64,000 nucleotides of DNA from Terrihalobacillus insolitus. GTDB lineage: Bacteria > Bacillota > Bacilli > Bacillales > Amphibacillaceae. Where the stretch lies: contig NZ_JAMQKB010000001.1 of the NCBI RefSeq assembly GCF_028416575.1, positions 515,649 to 579,648 of the forward strand, written 5' to 3'. The notes below the pieces were generated by a model. It saw nothing but the letters and a program-made list of their open reading frames with translations, made no database searches and was not told the DNA's origin. Shown piece by piece: positions 53,150 to 62,687 of the stretch (position 1 is the stretch's first letter; each line of letters starts with the position of its first letter). The position numbers were made by a program, and so were the translations under genes.

Positions 53150-54157
53150 CTAATCTAGCATGATTACAGCTTTATTTGTTTGAAAGTTACCTTCCTTAAA
53201 GTATGAAACAGTATCATCAAACTGAATTTTATTTGTAATATAAGATGGTTTAATCATTCCTTTTGACAGGCAATTAATGACGTAATAAAAGTCCTCTTTT
53301 GTTGCGTTTCGACTTCCAATGAGCGTCATTTCTTTAGAATGAAAATCAGGGTCAGAGAAACTGATCGGATCTTTTACCAAGCCTACAAAAACGAGTTTTC
53401 CACCATGACCTACATAATTAAAAGATTCCACCATCGAATGTTTATTACCCGTTGCATCAAAAACGACTGATGGTAATGAGCCGTTACCAATATCCAACAA
53501 TTGTTGTAAGGCATTATCCGAGCCATTAATTGCAACGTCACACTGAGCCCACTCCTGACAAAAGTTTAAACGTTCTTCATTTAAATCCATGACGATGGTT
53601 TTTGCACCTTGTAGCTTTGTAAAGCGTGCAACTCCTAATCCGATAGGGCCCGCTCCTATAACTAAAACCGTCTCACCTTTTTGAATCTGCGCTCGGCGTA
53701 TAGCGTGAGCGCCAATACTAAGTGGTTCAACAATTGCCGCTTCATCTAATGTTAATTCATTTACGGGTATCACATGACTGGAAGGGATTGTTACATAATC
53801 TCCCATACCACCGTCATTGTGTACACCTAACACTTGCATATCGGTACAACAATTTGTTTTACCACGTCTACATGCATCACAATTACCACAGTGCATGTAT
53901 GGTATAACAGCTACTGTATCACCGATAGTAATATCTCCAACTCTTTCACCTACCACTTCAACGACGCCCGAAATTTCATGACCCAGTATTCGCGGATAAG
54001 TAAAAAATGGTTGATTTCCTTTGAATGCATGTATATCCGTTCCACAAATACCTATTCTTTTTATCGCTATTAAAACATCGTCATTTTCAGGATTAATCGG
54101 ATCCTGTTTATTCGCTAAGCTTATCTCACCTGGCTCTTGTAAAATTATTGATTTCAT
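53150..54157 (-). CDS. Zinc-dependent sugar-acid dehydrogenase (L-galactonate/L-gulonate 5-dehydrogenase-like)
   Basis: A 335-residue medium-chain dehydrogenase with GICGTD, GHEISG, a four-Cys structural zinc lobe (MHCGNCDACRRGKTNCC) and GAGPIG. Similar to RspB/LgoD-type enzymes, which oxidise L-galactonate to tagaturonate. That matches the next upstream gene, tagaturonate reductase, which it overlaps by four bases. Last gene of the large sugar-acid operon. The substrate assignment is inferred from context. Confidence 0.82.
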   Translation of the reverse strand: MKSIILQEPGEISLANKQDPINPENDDVLIAIKRIGICGTDIHAFKGNQPFFTYPRILGHEISGVVEVVGERVGDITIGDTVAVIPYMHCGNCDACRRGKTNCCTDMQVLGVHNDGGMGDYVTIPSSHVIPVNELTLDEAAIVEPLSIGAHAIRRAQIQKGETVLVIGAGPIGLGVARFTKLQGAKTIVMDLNEERLNFCQEWAQCDVAINGSDNALQQLLDIGNGSLPSVVFDATGNKHSMVESFNYVGHGGKLVFVGLVKDPISFSDPDFHSKEMTLIGSRNATKEDFYYVINCLSKGMIKPSYITNKIQFDDTVSYFKEGNFQTNKAVIMLD

Positions 54158-55641
54158 AGGTCACCTTCCTCTTCTAGCTTTAAAAGTGCTGATTTAATTC
54201 CCTCTCTGTCAATACGCATAAAGTCATCAGCTATAGCTTCATACAGATTACCCAAGTCTTCAACCCTCTCCAAGAACTCTTCATGAATCAAATTCCTAAT
54301 GAATGCGACAAGGGTTTCTTTTGAATTGTCAAATTCACTATAAAACTGGTGAAACTTATGAATAACGTGGATATCATCTTTTATCTCATAATTTTTTCGC
54401 TCGTCTTTATAAAAGTAAAGTAAGGATGCGAAGGCAAAGGTTAATCGTTTGGGATTCTCTCCAAATTTGGTCCAATATTCATAGATGCTCGGCCACACTC
54501 TTGTTTTAAATTTGGAATAACTATTTAAACTTATATTAATCAATCTATGATTTAGAAAAGGATTAGCAAATCGATCGAATGTTTGTTTAATGTAGGCTCT
54601 TGCTTTTTCTTTTTCACTATAAGGTAGCGTTGTCATAATTTCTTCCATTAACGTTTTATTAATAAATGATATAAGTAAGTAATCTTCCATCCCCTCCCGA
54701 ACAGTTTTAATTCCAATTAATAACCCAATCGTTGCTAACATTGTGTGAGGACCATTAAGAAACTTTATTTTCAATTCCCTATAGGAGGAAATTTTATCAA
54801 AATAGACGTTCAATCCTGCTTGCTTAAAAGGAAGTTTTGTTTCAATAGATGATGGTCCTTCAATAACGAATAAATGATAAGGCTCCGCAACTGTTAGCAA
54901 CTCATCGTAATAACCAAGCAAATTAAACAACTGCTGGTCTTCCTCTTTCGGATAACCAGGTACAATCCGGTCAACTAGTGTATTACAGAAAACACATGCT
55001 TCTTCAATCCAATGTATGAAGGAATTAGATAGCTCCCAATCTTCAATAATTTTCAAGCAAATCCTTTTTAGTTCTTCTCCATTGTTTTCAATAAGTTCAC
55101 ATGGAATAATAATCAATCCTTTATCTTTATCTCCATTAAAATGAACATATCGATGGTAGAGAAGCGCAACGACTTTTCCAGGAAAGGATAATGGCGATAC
55201 GTCTTCCGAGTAGTCTTCTTTTTCATAGCGAATACCAGCTTCCGTAGTATTTGAAAAAAGAAATTCAATTTCCAGTTGTTCTACTATTTTCAACACATCT
55301 TCCCAATTAGTATAAGGATTAATTGTTTTATTGATCGAATCGATAATATGTTTTCTGTTAACTGTCTTCCCATTTTCTATACCACGTAAGATTAAAGTAA
55401 AAAGTTTATCTTGACGATTAAGCTTTGGAACATTTTTTCCTCTTGGAGTTGATTGAATGGAAGCAATCTTCCCGCCAAAGTTACTCTTTTGATTCATCTC
55501 AAAGATCATCCAGTCTATAAAACCACGAATAAAATTCCCATCACCAATTTGAATTACTTTTTCTGGATAATCATTTAAACCATTCGCCTGATCTAACTGC
55601 TTAGACGTTTCTATATTTAAGTATAGTAATTTTTCCGTCAT
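54154..55641 (-). CDS. uxaB: Tagaturonate reductase (altronate oxidoreductase) UxaB
   Basis: A 495-residue mannitol-dehydrogenase-family enzyme. The N-terminal nucleotide motif is VIQIGDGNFIRGFIDW; central FSNTTEAGIRY and PGKVVALLYHRY, and the active-site region KIKFLNGPHTMLATIG, are typical of UxaB. It reduces tagaturonate to altronate with NADH. The ATG at 55641 follows GGGGTTG; an ATG five codons up has no site. A strong hairpin separates it from the FAH gene upstream, so it may have its own expression level. Confidence 0.88.
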   Translation of the reverse strand: MTEKLLYLNIETSKQLDQANGLNDYPEKVIQIGDGNFIRGFIDWMIFEMNQKSNFGGKIASIQSTPRGKNVPKLNRQDKLFTLILRGIENGKTVNRKHIIDSINKTINPYTNWEDVLKIVEQLEIEFLFSNTTEAGIRYEKEDYSEDVSPLSFPGKVVALLYHRYVHFNGDKDKGLIIIPCELIENNGEELKRICLKIIEDWELSNSFIHWIEEACVFCNTLVDRIVPGYPKEEDQQLFNLLGYYDELLTVAEPYHLFVIEGPSSIETKLPFKQAGLNVYFDKISSYRELKIKFLNGPHTMLATIGLLIGIKTVREGMEDYLLISFINKTLMEEIMTTLPYSEKEKARAYIKQTFDRFANPFLNHRLINISLNSYSKFKTRVWPSIYEYWTKFGENPKRLTFAFASLLYFYKDERKNYEIKDDIHVIHKFHQFYSEFDNSKETLVAFIRNLIHEEFLERVEDLGNLYEAIADDFMRIDREGIKSALLKLEEEGDL

Positions 55642-55678
55642 TCGTAACAACCCCATATTTGGATATTTTTTATAATGA

Positions 55679-55715
55679 AAGCGAAAGCAAGTAATATCAT
55701 TACTTGCTTTCGCTT
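55679..55715. terminator. Perfect 17-bp intercistronic hairpin
   Basis: AAGCGAAAGCAAGTAAT (55679-55695) and ATTACTTGCTTTCGCTT (55699-55715) pair without mismatch over a 3-nt loop, between the FAH and uxaB genes. On the minus strand only a weak T run follows, so it may be a partial terminator or an mRNA processing site. Confidence 0.7.
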
Positions 55716-55726
55716 ATTTACTATAT

Positions 55727-56620
55727 TCATTCTGCTACAAATGCATTTGTTAATTTACCCAACTTCTCAATCTCGACGGTAACCTCATCACCCGGTTGCA
55801 AATATACTCGTTCTTCCTCTGGCAACCCAAGAACAACTCCTTCTGGTGTACCAGTTAAGATCACATCCCCTGGACTAAGCGTCATATATTGTGAGATATA
55901 ACTAATAATTTCGTCACAATAGAATATCATATCTGACGTATTTGAATCCTGGCGTACTTCTCCATTAACTATTGTCTTTAATGATAAGTTATTTGGATTA
56001 CCTACCTCATCCGCTGATACCAGGTATGGGCCTAGGGGACTAAAGCCATCACACGTCTTACCTAGTAACCACTGATTTGTTTTAAATTGCAAATCCCTCG
56101 CTGATAGATCGTTTGCAGTATAATATCCAAAAACATGATCCAAAGCGCTTTCTTTTGAAATATACTTTGCAGACTTTCCAATAACAATTCCTAATTCCAC
56201 TTCATAGTCTAGCTGATTTGTTTCTCTAGGAACTGCAATATCGCATAAATTGCCTGTCAATGTATTATTGAATTTGTTAAATAAAATTGGCGATTCAGGA
56301 TAAGGTGCATTCGTTTCATCAGCATGCCTTCGGTAATTTAAGCCGATACAAATTATTTTACTTGGATTTGTGACACAAGGGCCCCAATCCAAATCTTTTT
56401 CATTTAGCATATAAGGAGAATCAGAACTAATATCAAGTGTACTAATAAAATCGGTTAAAACAGATAGTGTTTCTTCTCCCCCATAAATTACATCCATTAC
56501 TTCTGTAGGCACGTGTTGCATAGGTTGACTAGATAATGCTGATGCAATATCTATTATTCCTTCTTCAACTTTTACACCTAGTGATGGAAGACTTTCTTTC
56601 ATAAATGTAACTAATTTCAT
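55727..56620 (-). CDS. Fumarylacetoacetate hydrolase-family protein (acylpyruvase/diketo-acid hydrolase-like)
   Basis: A 297-residue enzyme with the C-terminal FAH fold. Landmarks are IICIGLNYRRHADET, metal ligands around LDYEVELGIVIG and the late ILTGTPEGVVLG. Members cleave C-C bonds of 2,4-diketo acids or act as dehydratases. In the oxidative L-fuconate and L-rhamnonate routes a similar protein splits a 2,4-diketo-3-deoxy acid made by an SDR; an SDR gene is present here (61908-62672). An exact role is an inference. Confidence 0.85.
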   Translation of the reverse strand: MKLVTFMKESLPSLGVKVEEGIIDIASALSSQPMQHVPTEVMDVIYGGEETLSVLTDFISTLDISSDSPYMLNEKDLDWGPCVTNPSKIICIGLNYRRHADETNAPYPESPILFNKFNNTLTGNLCDIAVPRETNQLDYEVELGIVIGKSAKYISKESALDHVFGYYTANDLSARDLQFKTNQWLLGKTCDGFSPLGPYLVSADEVGNPNNLSLKTIVNGEVRQDSNTSDMIFYCDEIISYISQYMTLSPGDVILTGTPEGVVLGLPEEERVYLQPGDEVTVEIEKLGKLTNAFVAE

Positions 56621-56660
56621 AATTCACCTCCAAAAAAACTACTATTAAATATTGCGATGA

Positions 56661-57572
56661 TTAATTAATTACATGACTTTCCTTTGATATTAATTTTTTA
56701 ACAGGATTAGTTAGCACGCCGACTTCAGGAATTTCAATTTCGATACGATCTCCATCCTGAAGTGTGAATTCATTAGGTGGCACAATAGGTGTACCCGTTA
56801 ATAAAACCGTGCCGTCAAGAATGAGGTTATCTCTTGTTAAGAAGGAAACAAGTTCTTCATACTTTCGTTTCAATTGATTGGTATTTGCACTTTCATCAAC
56901 GACTTTTATTCCTTCACGATAGATAGACAATTTAATTTCTAAGTTATAAGGATCTGGTAACGATTCAGCCAATACGATTGTCGGTCCAAACGAGCACGAG
57001 TTTTTCCAAATCTTTGCTTGAGGCAAATATAAAGGATTCTCCCCTTCAATATCCCTAGAACTCATATCATTGCCTATCGTATAACCTAAAATCTTACCTT
57101 CTTTATTTATTACAACGCCAACTTCTGGTTCTGGAATTTGCCATTCGGAATCACTTCTAATATTCAAATGTTTGTTTGGTCCAATCGTTCTTGCTTCGGT
57201 TGACTTCATGAATAGTTCAGGACGTTCAGCATCATAAACTTTGTCATAAAATGTTTTTGAACTATCCTCATCCCAATTAGACGCCTCATAATTTCTTGCT
57301 TGGCGACTTTTATAATAGGTTACTCCTGAGGCCCATACTTCAGGAGCTGCAACAGGAGTTAATAGTTCCAATTGATCATATATAAATACCTCATTGGTTC
57401 CAATCTTGTCGATTATTAGCTGAACGAACTGCAAAGGTGTACATTTCTTGTTTTCCGCTTCATTTACTAACTCCATAAAATCAGAATATGGTAAAGGGAA
57501 AACTTGCTGTTGGCTATTTAAAACACCTAAGGTTGGCTTATCATTATTATTTAGGAAACGAATAATCCGCAA
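56661..57572 (-). CDS. FAH-family protein, 2-keto-3-deoxy-sugar-acid dehydratase-like (AraD1 type)
   Basis: A 303-residue protein of the same fold but of the branch with VWASGVTYYKSRQAR, WQIPEPEVGVVIN and GNDMSSRDIEGENPLYLPQAK, as in 2-keto-3-deoxy-L-arabinonate dehydratases. These produce alpha-ketoglutarate semialdehyde, the substrate of the aldehyde dehydrogenase type encoded at 60320-61783. Lies 40 bases from the other FAH gene. Substrate is not certain. Confidence 0.83.
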   Translation of the reverse strand: MRIIRFLNNNDKPTLGVLNSQQQVFPLPYSDFMELVNEAENKKCTPLQFVQLIIDKIGTNEVFIYDQLELLTPVAAPEVWASGVTYYKSRQARNYEASNWDEDSSKTFYDKVYDAERPELFMKSTEARTIGPNKHLNIRSDSEWQIPEPEVGVVINKEGKILGYTIGNDMSSRDIEGENPLYLPQAKIWKNSCSFGPTIVLAESLPDPYNLEIKLSIYREGIKVVDESANTNQLKRKYEELVSFLTRDNLILDGTVLLTGTPIVPPNEFTLQDGDRIEIEIPEVGVLTNPVKKLISKESHVIN

Positions 57573-57609
57573 TTAAAATCCTCCTTATTATTCCATTTGA
57601 ATTCCAAAA

Positions 57610-58767
57610 TTACTGCGTTTCCGCTAACCGCCAGATACTAAATTCTTGGTTATTATATTTTTCGGAAGCCGTAATTTCACCATTAGCTACTTCTAAAACT
57701 TTCGAATAAATTTCTTCTCCAATTTGTTCAATCGTATAATTTTGATCAATTATCTTACCCGCATTTACATCGATATGTTCGGGCATGTTTTCATATAATT
57801 TAGGATTCGTTCCAATTTTAATTACTGGAGCAATTGGAGAACCGGTTGGAGAACCTTTGCCAGTAGAAAATAAAACAATTTGTGCTCCCCCAGCCACTAG
57901 ACCTACGACAGATTCAACATCATAGCCAGGTGTATCCATAAATACAAATCCATTAACTGTTGGCGAATGAGCGTAATCAATTACTTCCATTAACGTCGAA
58001 TTGCCTCCCTTTTTAATACAACCAAGAGACTTTTCTTCTAGTGTCGTTAAGCCACCTGTTTTGTTACCAGGCGAAGGATTTGCAGCTTTAATATCTTCTC
58101 CCACAGCTCGTGCTCTTTGTTCATACCTTTTCACTATTTCCAAAAATCGGTTACATACTTCTTGATTAACTGCACGATTTGCCAAAATATGTTCTGCACC
58201 AACGGCTTCCGTTGTCTCGGCTAATATACTAGTTCCTCCGTCCGCAACGATGGAATCCGAAAAGACCCCAATTGAAGGATTGGCGGTTATCCCCGACCAT
58301 GCATCTGAACCACCACACTCGAGTCCAATAATTAATTCGGATACATCAGCTTTCTCTGTTTTTTGTTGCTTACTTCTCTCCAGTTCATTTTCAAGCCAGG
58401 CCTTCCCTTCTTTCAGGCATTCATTGATCGACTTATCCTTATCAAAAATAATGGAGTGGACATGATGACCATCCTTTTTTAACGTTTCCACAATTCCTTC
58501 AGCAGGGTCTTCTGTTCCCATTCCTAAAAATAATGCGGCACAAACATTAGGATGTCCAGCTGTTCCTGCTAACGTTTTAATGGTTTGGTCACTATCCTCG
58601 TAATATTGGGATTGACCTGCCTGGTGAACGACTGGAATAACACCAGGAACGAGATTAGCCAACTTTTTGGTTAGTCCCGCTAATTCGCCAACTGTATTGA
58701 TAACAATCGTGTGATTTCTAACTCCAATGGTTCCATTTGTTCTACGATAACCTTCAAATGTTTTCAA
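57610..58767 (-). CDS. UxaA/GarD-family dehydratase large subunit with CGGSD motif
   Basis: A 385-residue homologue of the C-terminal domain of altronate/galactarate dehydratase. The motif GLECGGSDAWSGITANP (from residue 148) and MDTPGYDVESVVGLVAGG with STGKGSPTG are present. However, the earlier family Cys residues are replaced: HQAGQSQ (Gln 52) and LGMGTEDP (Thr 85). The paralogue at 59085-60206 has those two Cys but lacks CGGSD, so the two may build one enzyme together. Overlaps the SAF gene by 14 bases. Confidence 0.85.
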   Translation of the reverse strand: MKTFEGYRRTNGTIGVRNHTIVINTVGELAGLTKKLANLVPGVIPVVHQAGQSQYYEDSDQTIKTLAGTAGHPNVCAALFLGMGTEDPAEGIVETLKKDGHHVHSIIFDKDKSINECLKEGKAWLENELERSKQQKTEKADVSELIIGLECGGSDAWSGITANPSIGVFSDSIVADGGTSILAETTEAVGAEHILANRAVNQEVCNRFLEIVKRYEQRARAVGEDIKAANPSPGNKTGGLTTLEEKSLGCIKKGGNSTLMEVIDYAHSPTVNGFVFMDTPGYDVESVVGLVAGGAQIVLFSTGKGSPTGSPIAPVIKIGTNPKLYENMPEHIDVNAGKIIDQNYTIEQIGEEIYSKVLEVANGEITASEKYNNQEFSIWRLAETQ

Positions 58768-59074
58768 CGTTGATCACCTCCTTTTGAAAAATTTTATCCT
58801 CTTCGGTTAATCCGCGAACATTGGATACATGAACATGATCACCTGTTGCTATATCCTTTGTCGCGATTCCCATGCACTCTCCATACTTGATAACTTTTTT
58901 GCCTATTGGAATTGGAGCAATTGCTACCTTGTGTCCATAATGTATCGTTTTTGTCACGTTTATTTTTTTTGTCTCATTTCGGACAGATACGAGTTCTCCA
59001 GCTTTTAACATTTCAAGCGCTACAACAACATTATCCTTTTCATCTAACTTAAGGGCATTTATTTTTTTACTCAT
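58754..59074 (-). CDS. SAF-domain small subunit of UxaA-type dehydratase
   Basis: A 106-residue protein equal to the N-terminal SAF domain of UxaA, with IHYGHKVAIAPIPIGKKVIK, YGECMGIATKDI and GDHVHVSNV. In E. coli UxaA this domain is fused to the large domain; here it is a separate gene between two large-subunit genes. That split form is known for sulfolactate and some galactarate-type lyases. Confidence 0.88.
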   Translation of the reverse strand: MSKKINALKLDEKDNVVVALEMLKAGELVSVRNETKKINVTKTIHYGHKVAIAPIPIGKKVIKYGECMGIATKDIATGDHVHVSNVRGLTEEDKIFQKEVINVENI

Positions 59075-59084
59075 GGTATCCTCC

Positions 59085-60206
59085 CTAATAGGTAGTTCCC
59101 AAGTGTGGTATAGAAAACTCGCCTAACTCCAACACCTCAAGCTGTGTTTGTTTTCCTGAACATACCTCTAACAGTTCTTCTATCATTCTGTCGCTCTCTT
59201 CGTCTACATTCCTTCCTTTAATGGTATAATCAATAAGTTCGTCAAATGAGTTTTCGTCACGTTGAGGAGCAACCGTCAAACAAGGCAAAGCAATCGATCC
59301 TGTCAACACTCCCCTGTTACTTACAATCAACACAACATTACAGCCACTTGAGGCCATTTTTGATAACGATTCCACTACATTGCTAGAAATGTTCATCATA
59401 TGGAAACCAATCTCTTTTGGAATCTCACCATAATCTAGAATACCTTTTATCGGAACTGATCCTGTCATTTTCGATTCAAGTGCCGCTAGTTTCAACTCCT
59501 CTTCCGTAAATTCAGTATCCTTGGCTACTGTAGCTGGATCTTTCCAACGTAAACGTTGTAAACCCTTGCTTGAATTTATTATCTTTTCCCTTTCAGTCGT
59601 ATCAACAATTCGTTCCGACAATAGATGTCCAGCGGGTTCTAGTGTTTTTGAAAGACCCATAACTACCTTTGCATCGTTTTCAACTAATCGATCAACAACT
59701 TCCCCTATTACAGGACCAGTTTTTATTAATGAATCCTGATCAGCATCAACGTTTAGAATCCCTACCATTAACCGTGATAGGGGGAGAGGTATTCTTTTTT
59801 GCTCAGTTGCCTCTTTCGTCCATGTTTCGGCAATCGAAATCCCTTTTTGGATGGTATTTGTACCCCCGTAAAGTTGTTGAATACCAATACCTTTGATTGG
59901 CTTCGTTTTAGGGATGCGCTTCAATAATCCACTTACTTGATTTGTTTCACAACCTAATCCAACAAGTAATGCAGAGTGAATATTTGGGTTGGAAGACATA
60001 CCAATAAGCATATCTCTTGTTAATTTAAAATCATCACCAAGTTGGGCACAACCATTTGCATGCACAATTGGAATAGTCCCACTTACCTTATCGGAAATTT
60101 CACGTACAACAGCGCTAGAACATATTACGGAAGAAACAATACCAACATAGTTTCTTGTTCCTGCCATTCCATCATCCCTTTTATATCCCTTAAAAGAATA
60201 ATTCAT
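59085..60206 (-). CDS. UxaA-family paralogue lacking the CGGSD motif
   Basis: A 373-residue relative of the protein at 57610-58767. It keeps the first family Cys motif (VHANGCAQLGDD, Cys 53) and the second (VGLGCETNQ, Cys 86). The position of GLECGGSDAWSG reads GILNVDADQDSL instead (about 149-160), and the C-terminal TGKGS is SNRGV. It may be a partner subunit that supplies part of the active site, or a different enzyme. First of the three dehydratase genes. Confidence 0.8.
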   Translation of the reverse strand: MNYSFKGYKRDDGMAGTRNYVGIVSSVICSSAVVREISDKVSGTIPIVHANGCAQLGDDFKLTRDMLIGMSSNPNIHSALLVGLGCETNQVSGLLKRIPKTKPIKGIGIQQLYGGTNTIQKGISIAETWTKEATEQKRIPLPLSRLMVGILNVDADQDSLIKTGPVIGEVVDRLVENDAKVVMGLSKTLEPAGHLLSERIVDTTEREKIINSSKGLQRLRWKDPATVAKDTEFTEEELKLAALESKMTGSVPIKGILDYGEIPKEIGFHMMNISSNVVESLSKMASSGCNVVLIVSNRGVLTGSIALPCLTVAPQRDENSFDELIDYTIKGRNVDEESDRMIEELLEVCSGKQTQLEVLELGEFSIPHLGTTY

Positions 60207-60319
60207 TTTGTAAACGCCCCCAGTTTTAATTAACTTAATAAAATCAAGGCTATTACTGTTCGTAGATCGTTTCTTAATATCACCTACTTATTTAATCGAA
60301 TTTGCTAGGTGATACGTGT

Positions 60320-61783
60320 TTATCCCTTTACAAAAACTGTTTTTACATTTGTGTAGAATTCCATCGATGCTCTTCCTTGCTCTCTGGAGTGTGAACTAGA
60401 TTGTTTCATTCCACCAAACGGTGCTTGTAGTTCCACACCAGCACTTTCAGCGTTTACACGAACCATTCCCGCATCCATGTCTTCCATAAATGAAAGCATA
60501 TTACTAATATTGGTTGTAAAAATGGATGCACTTAAACCATACTCCGAATCATTTGCCATTGTAAGTGCCTCTTCCAACGTATCCACCTTCATTAGAGCAA
60601 GAACTGGGCCAAATATTTCCTCTCGTGCAATACGCATATTCGGGGATACATCTTCAAATACGGTTGGTTCTACATAATGACCGTCTACAGCGTTCAAAGG
60701 CTTATTTCCACCAACCAATAATTTGGCACCTTCATCTTTTCCAATTTCAATATATTCAAGAACCGTATTTAACTGCTCTTCGCTTACTAATGGACCCATC
60801 CAAGTTCCTTCTTCCAGACCATCTCCAACTGTGATTTCTTCTACTTTTCTCAATAGCTTCTCTTTAAACTTGTCGTAAACATCGTTTTGTACAATCACGC
60901 GACTAGTAGCTGTACATTTTTGTCCTGATGATTTCAATCCTCCACTAATTGTCGCATCAACTGCCAAATCAAGGTCAGCATCATTGGCAACGATTACTGG
61001 GTTTTTCCCACCCATTTCGAGCTGATACTTAATGCCTCTTGATACTGCCGTGTAGGCTAATTGTTTTCCAACTGCATTTGATCCCGTAAAGGAAATTCCA
61101 TCGATTTCCCGATGCTCCACAATATCTTGTCCGATAACCGAGCCTTTACCTGTAACCATGTTGACCACACCCAATGGAATACCTGCATCATGTAAACATT
61201 CAATCACTTTCGCACACGTAATAGCAGTTTCACTTGCAGGTTTAATGACAACTGTATTTCCATAAATAAGAGCAGGTGCCATCTTCCAAAGTGGAATTGC
61301 TACTGGGAAGTTCCAAGGAGTAACTATACCAACTACACCTAACGGGACCCTCGATGTAAACATAAGTGCACCAGAATCGGAAGAAGGTATAACGTCACCA
61401 TTGGATCTCATTCCTTCACCAGCATAGTACCTTAAAATAGCCACACCTCTTGCGGTTTCTCCTTTTGCTTCAGGAAATGTCTTTCCCATCTCTTTCGTCA
61501 TTATAGTAGCTACTTCATCAATCCGTTCCTCTAGTATAGAGGCAGCCTTAAGTAAATAGTCTCCTCTCACATTTCCCGAAAGTTTTTGCCATTCTTTTTG
61601 AGCAGCACGCGCCGAAGTTGCGGCTTGATGAAAGTCGTTGCTTGATGAAAGTTGATAGAACCCTACAATTTCATCTTTATTTGCTGGATTATTACTTGTA
61701 CCCGTTTTTCTAGTTTCAGAAGCAACCCATTCTCCGTTAATATAGTTTAAGTATGTTTTTAGTTTCACATCAGTTGTGGTCAT
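60320..61783 (-). CDS. Aldehyde dehydrogenase (alpha-ketoglutarate semialdehyde dehydrogenase type)
   Basis: A 487-residue enzyme with catalytic Cys in [13 protein letters not shown], Glu in [10 protein letters not shown] and the cofactor loop SFTGSNAVG. It closely follows the YcbD/GucD group that oxidises alpha-ketoglutarate semialdehyde. Together with the AraD1-like FAH protein it would drain a C5 sugar acid into alpha-ketoglutarate. The start has AGGAGGA seven bases upstream. Confidence 0.9.
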   Translation of the reverse strand: MTTTDVKLKTYLNYINGEWVASETRKTGTSNNPANKDEIVGFYQLSSSNDFHQAATSARAAQKEWQKLSGNVRGDYLLKAASILEERIDEVATIMTKEMGKTFPEAKGETARGVAILRYYAGEGMRSNGDVIPSSDSGALMFTSRVPLGVVGIVTPWNFPVAIPLWKMAPALIYGNTVVIKPASETAITCAKVIECLHDAGIPLGVVNMVTGKGSVIGQDIVEHREIDGISFTGSNAVGKQLAYTAVSRGIKYQLEMGGKNPVIVANDADLDLAVDATISGGLKSSGQKCTATSRVIVQNDVYDKFKEKLLRKVEEITVGDGLEEGTWMGPLVSEEQLNTVLEYIEIGKDEGAKLLVGGNKPLNAVDGHYVEPTVFEDVSPNMRIAREEIFGPVLALMKVDTLEEALTMANDSEYGLSASIFTTNISNMLSFMEDMDAGMVRVNAESAGVELQAPFGGMKQSSSHSREQGRASMEFYTNVKTVFVKG

Positions 61784-61907
61784 TTAATATTCCTCCTAGT
61801 TTTGTTTTTCAAAAGTTGAATCTAATAACCTACCATCCAAATTTTCTATTAAATATCTACCAAAATACGATACATTATGAATCTTAAGTCACATATTTAT
61901 CAACACC

Positions 61908-62672
61908 TTATTTTCCATTTACTACACCCCCATCAATATATATATGTGCCCCCATCATGAACTTTGATTCATCTGACGCCAAATATAACGCTGCATAAGC
62001 CACGTCGATTGGTTTCCCAAGTTCCTCGCCTAACTGACGTTTTTTAATAGTGGATATCGTTTTTTCGGGGTCCGGGGATTTTGATATATAATTTTCCACG
62101 AAGGGAGTGTAAATCGTACCTGGCATTAAAGCATTTATGCGTAAATTATATTTAGCATAATCAACTTGCATAGATTTTGTTAATGACAAAACTGCACCTT
62201 TTGTTGCTGCATATGAAGCACGATTAGCTAATCCTATTTCAGCTATACAAGAAGACATATTAATAATTGCTCCCGATCGTCGTTCCATCATATGGGGGAT
62301 CACGTATTTTGAAACGAGGAATACCCCATATACATTTACTTTAAATACTTGTTCCCATGTCTCCGGTTCTATTTCGTGAAGCTGACCAACTCCACTAATT
62401 CCAGCGTTATTGAAAAGAACATCAATTCTTCCAAACTTTTTAATAACTTCGTCAACTAAGTACTGAACATCTTTCGTTTTCGTAACATTACCCTGGATAA
62501 AAAGTGCTTTACCATTGTTGGAGTGAATCTCGTCTATTGTTTGTTGACCAGACTCTTCATTTAAATCATTGACAACAATAGTGGCTCCTTCTTTTGCGAA
62601 TAATATGGCTGTTTCTTTTCCAATTCCAGATCCTGCACCAGTAATAATTATAACTTTATCTTTTAATCTCAT
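61908..62672 (-). CDS. SDR-family sugar(-acid) dehydrogenase
   Basis: A 254-residue classical short-chain dehydrogenase. Cofactor motif TGAGSGIG, NNAG, catalytic Ser in INMSSCIAE, Y-x3-K in ASYAATKGAV and the DGG end. Asp in VVNDLNEE after the second strand suggests NAD. In the operon it could oxidise a 2-keto-3-deoxy acid, as in fuconate pathways, or the first sugar. Fifteen bases after the TRAP permease gene. Confidence 0.87.
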   Translation of the reverse strand: MRLKDKVIIITGAGSGIGKETAILFAKEGATIVVNDLNEESGQQTIDEIHSNNGKALFIQGNVTKTKDVQYLVDEVIKKFGRIDVLFNNAGISGVGQLHEIEPETWEQVFKVNVYGVFLVSKYVIPHMMERRSGAIINMSSCIAEIGLANRASYAATKGAVLSLTKSMQVDYAKYNLRINALMPGTIYTPFVENYISKSPDPEKTISTIKKRQLGEELGKPIDVAYAALYLASDESKFMMGAHIYIDGGVVNGK

Positions 62673-62687
62673 TCGTTATCTCCTTTA

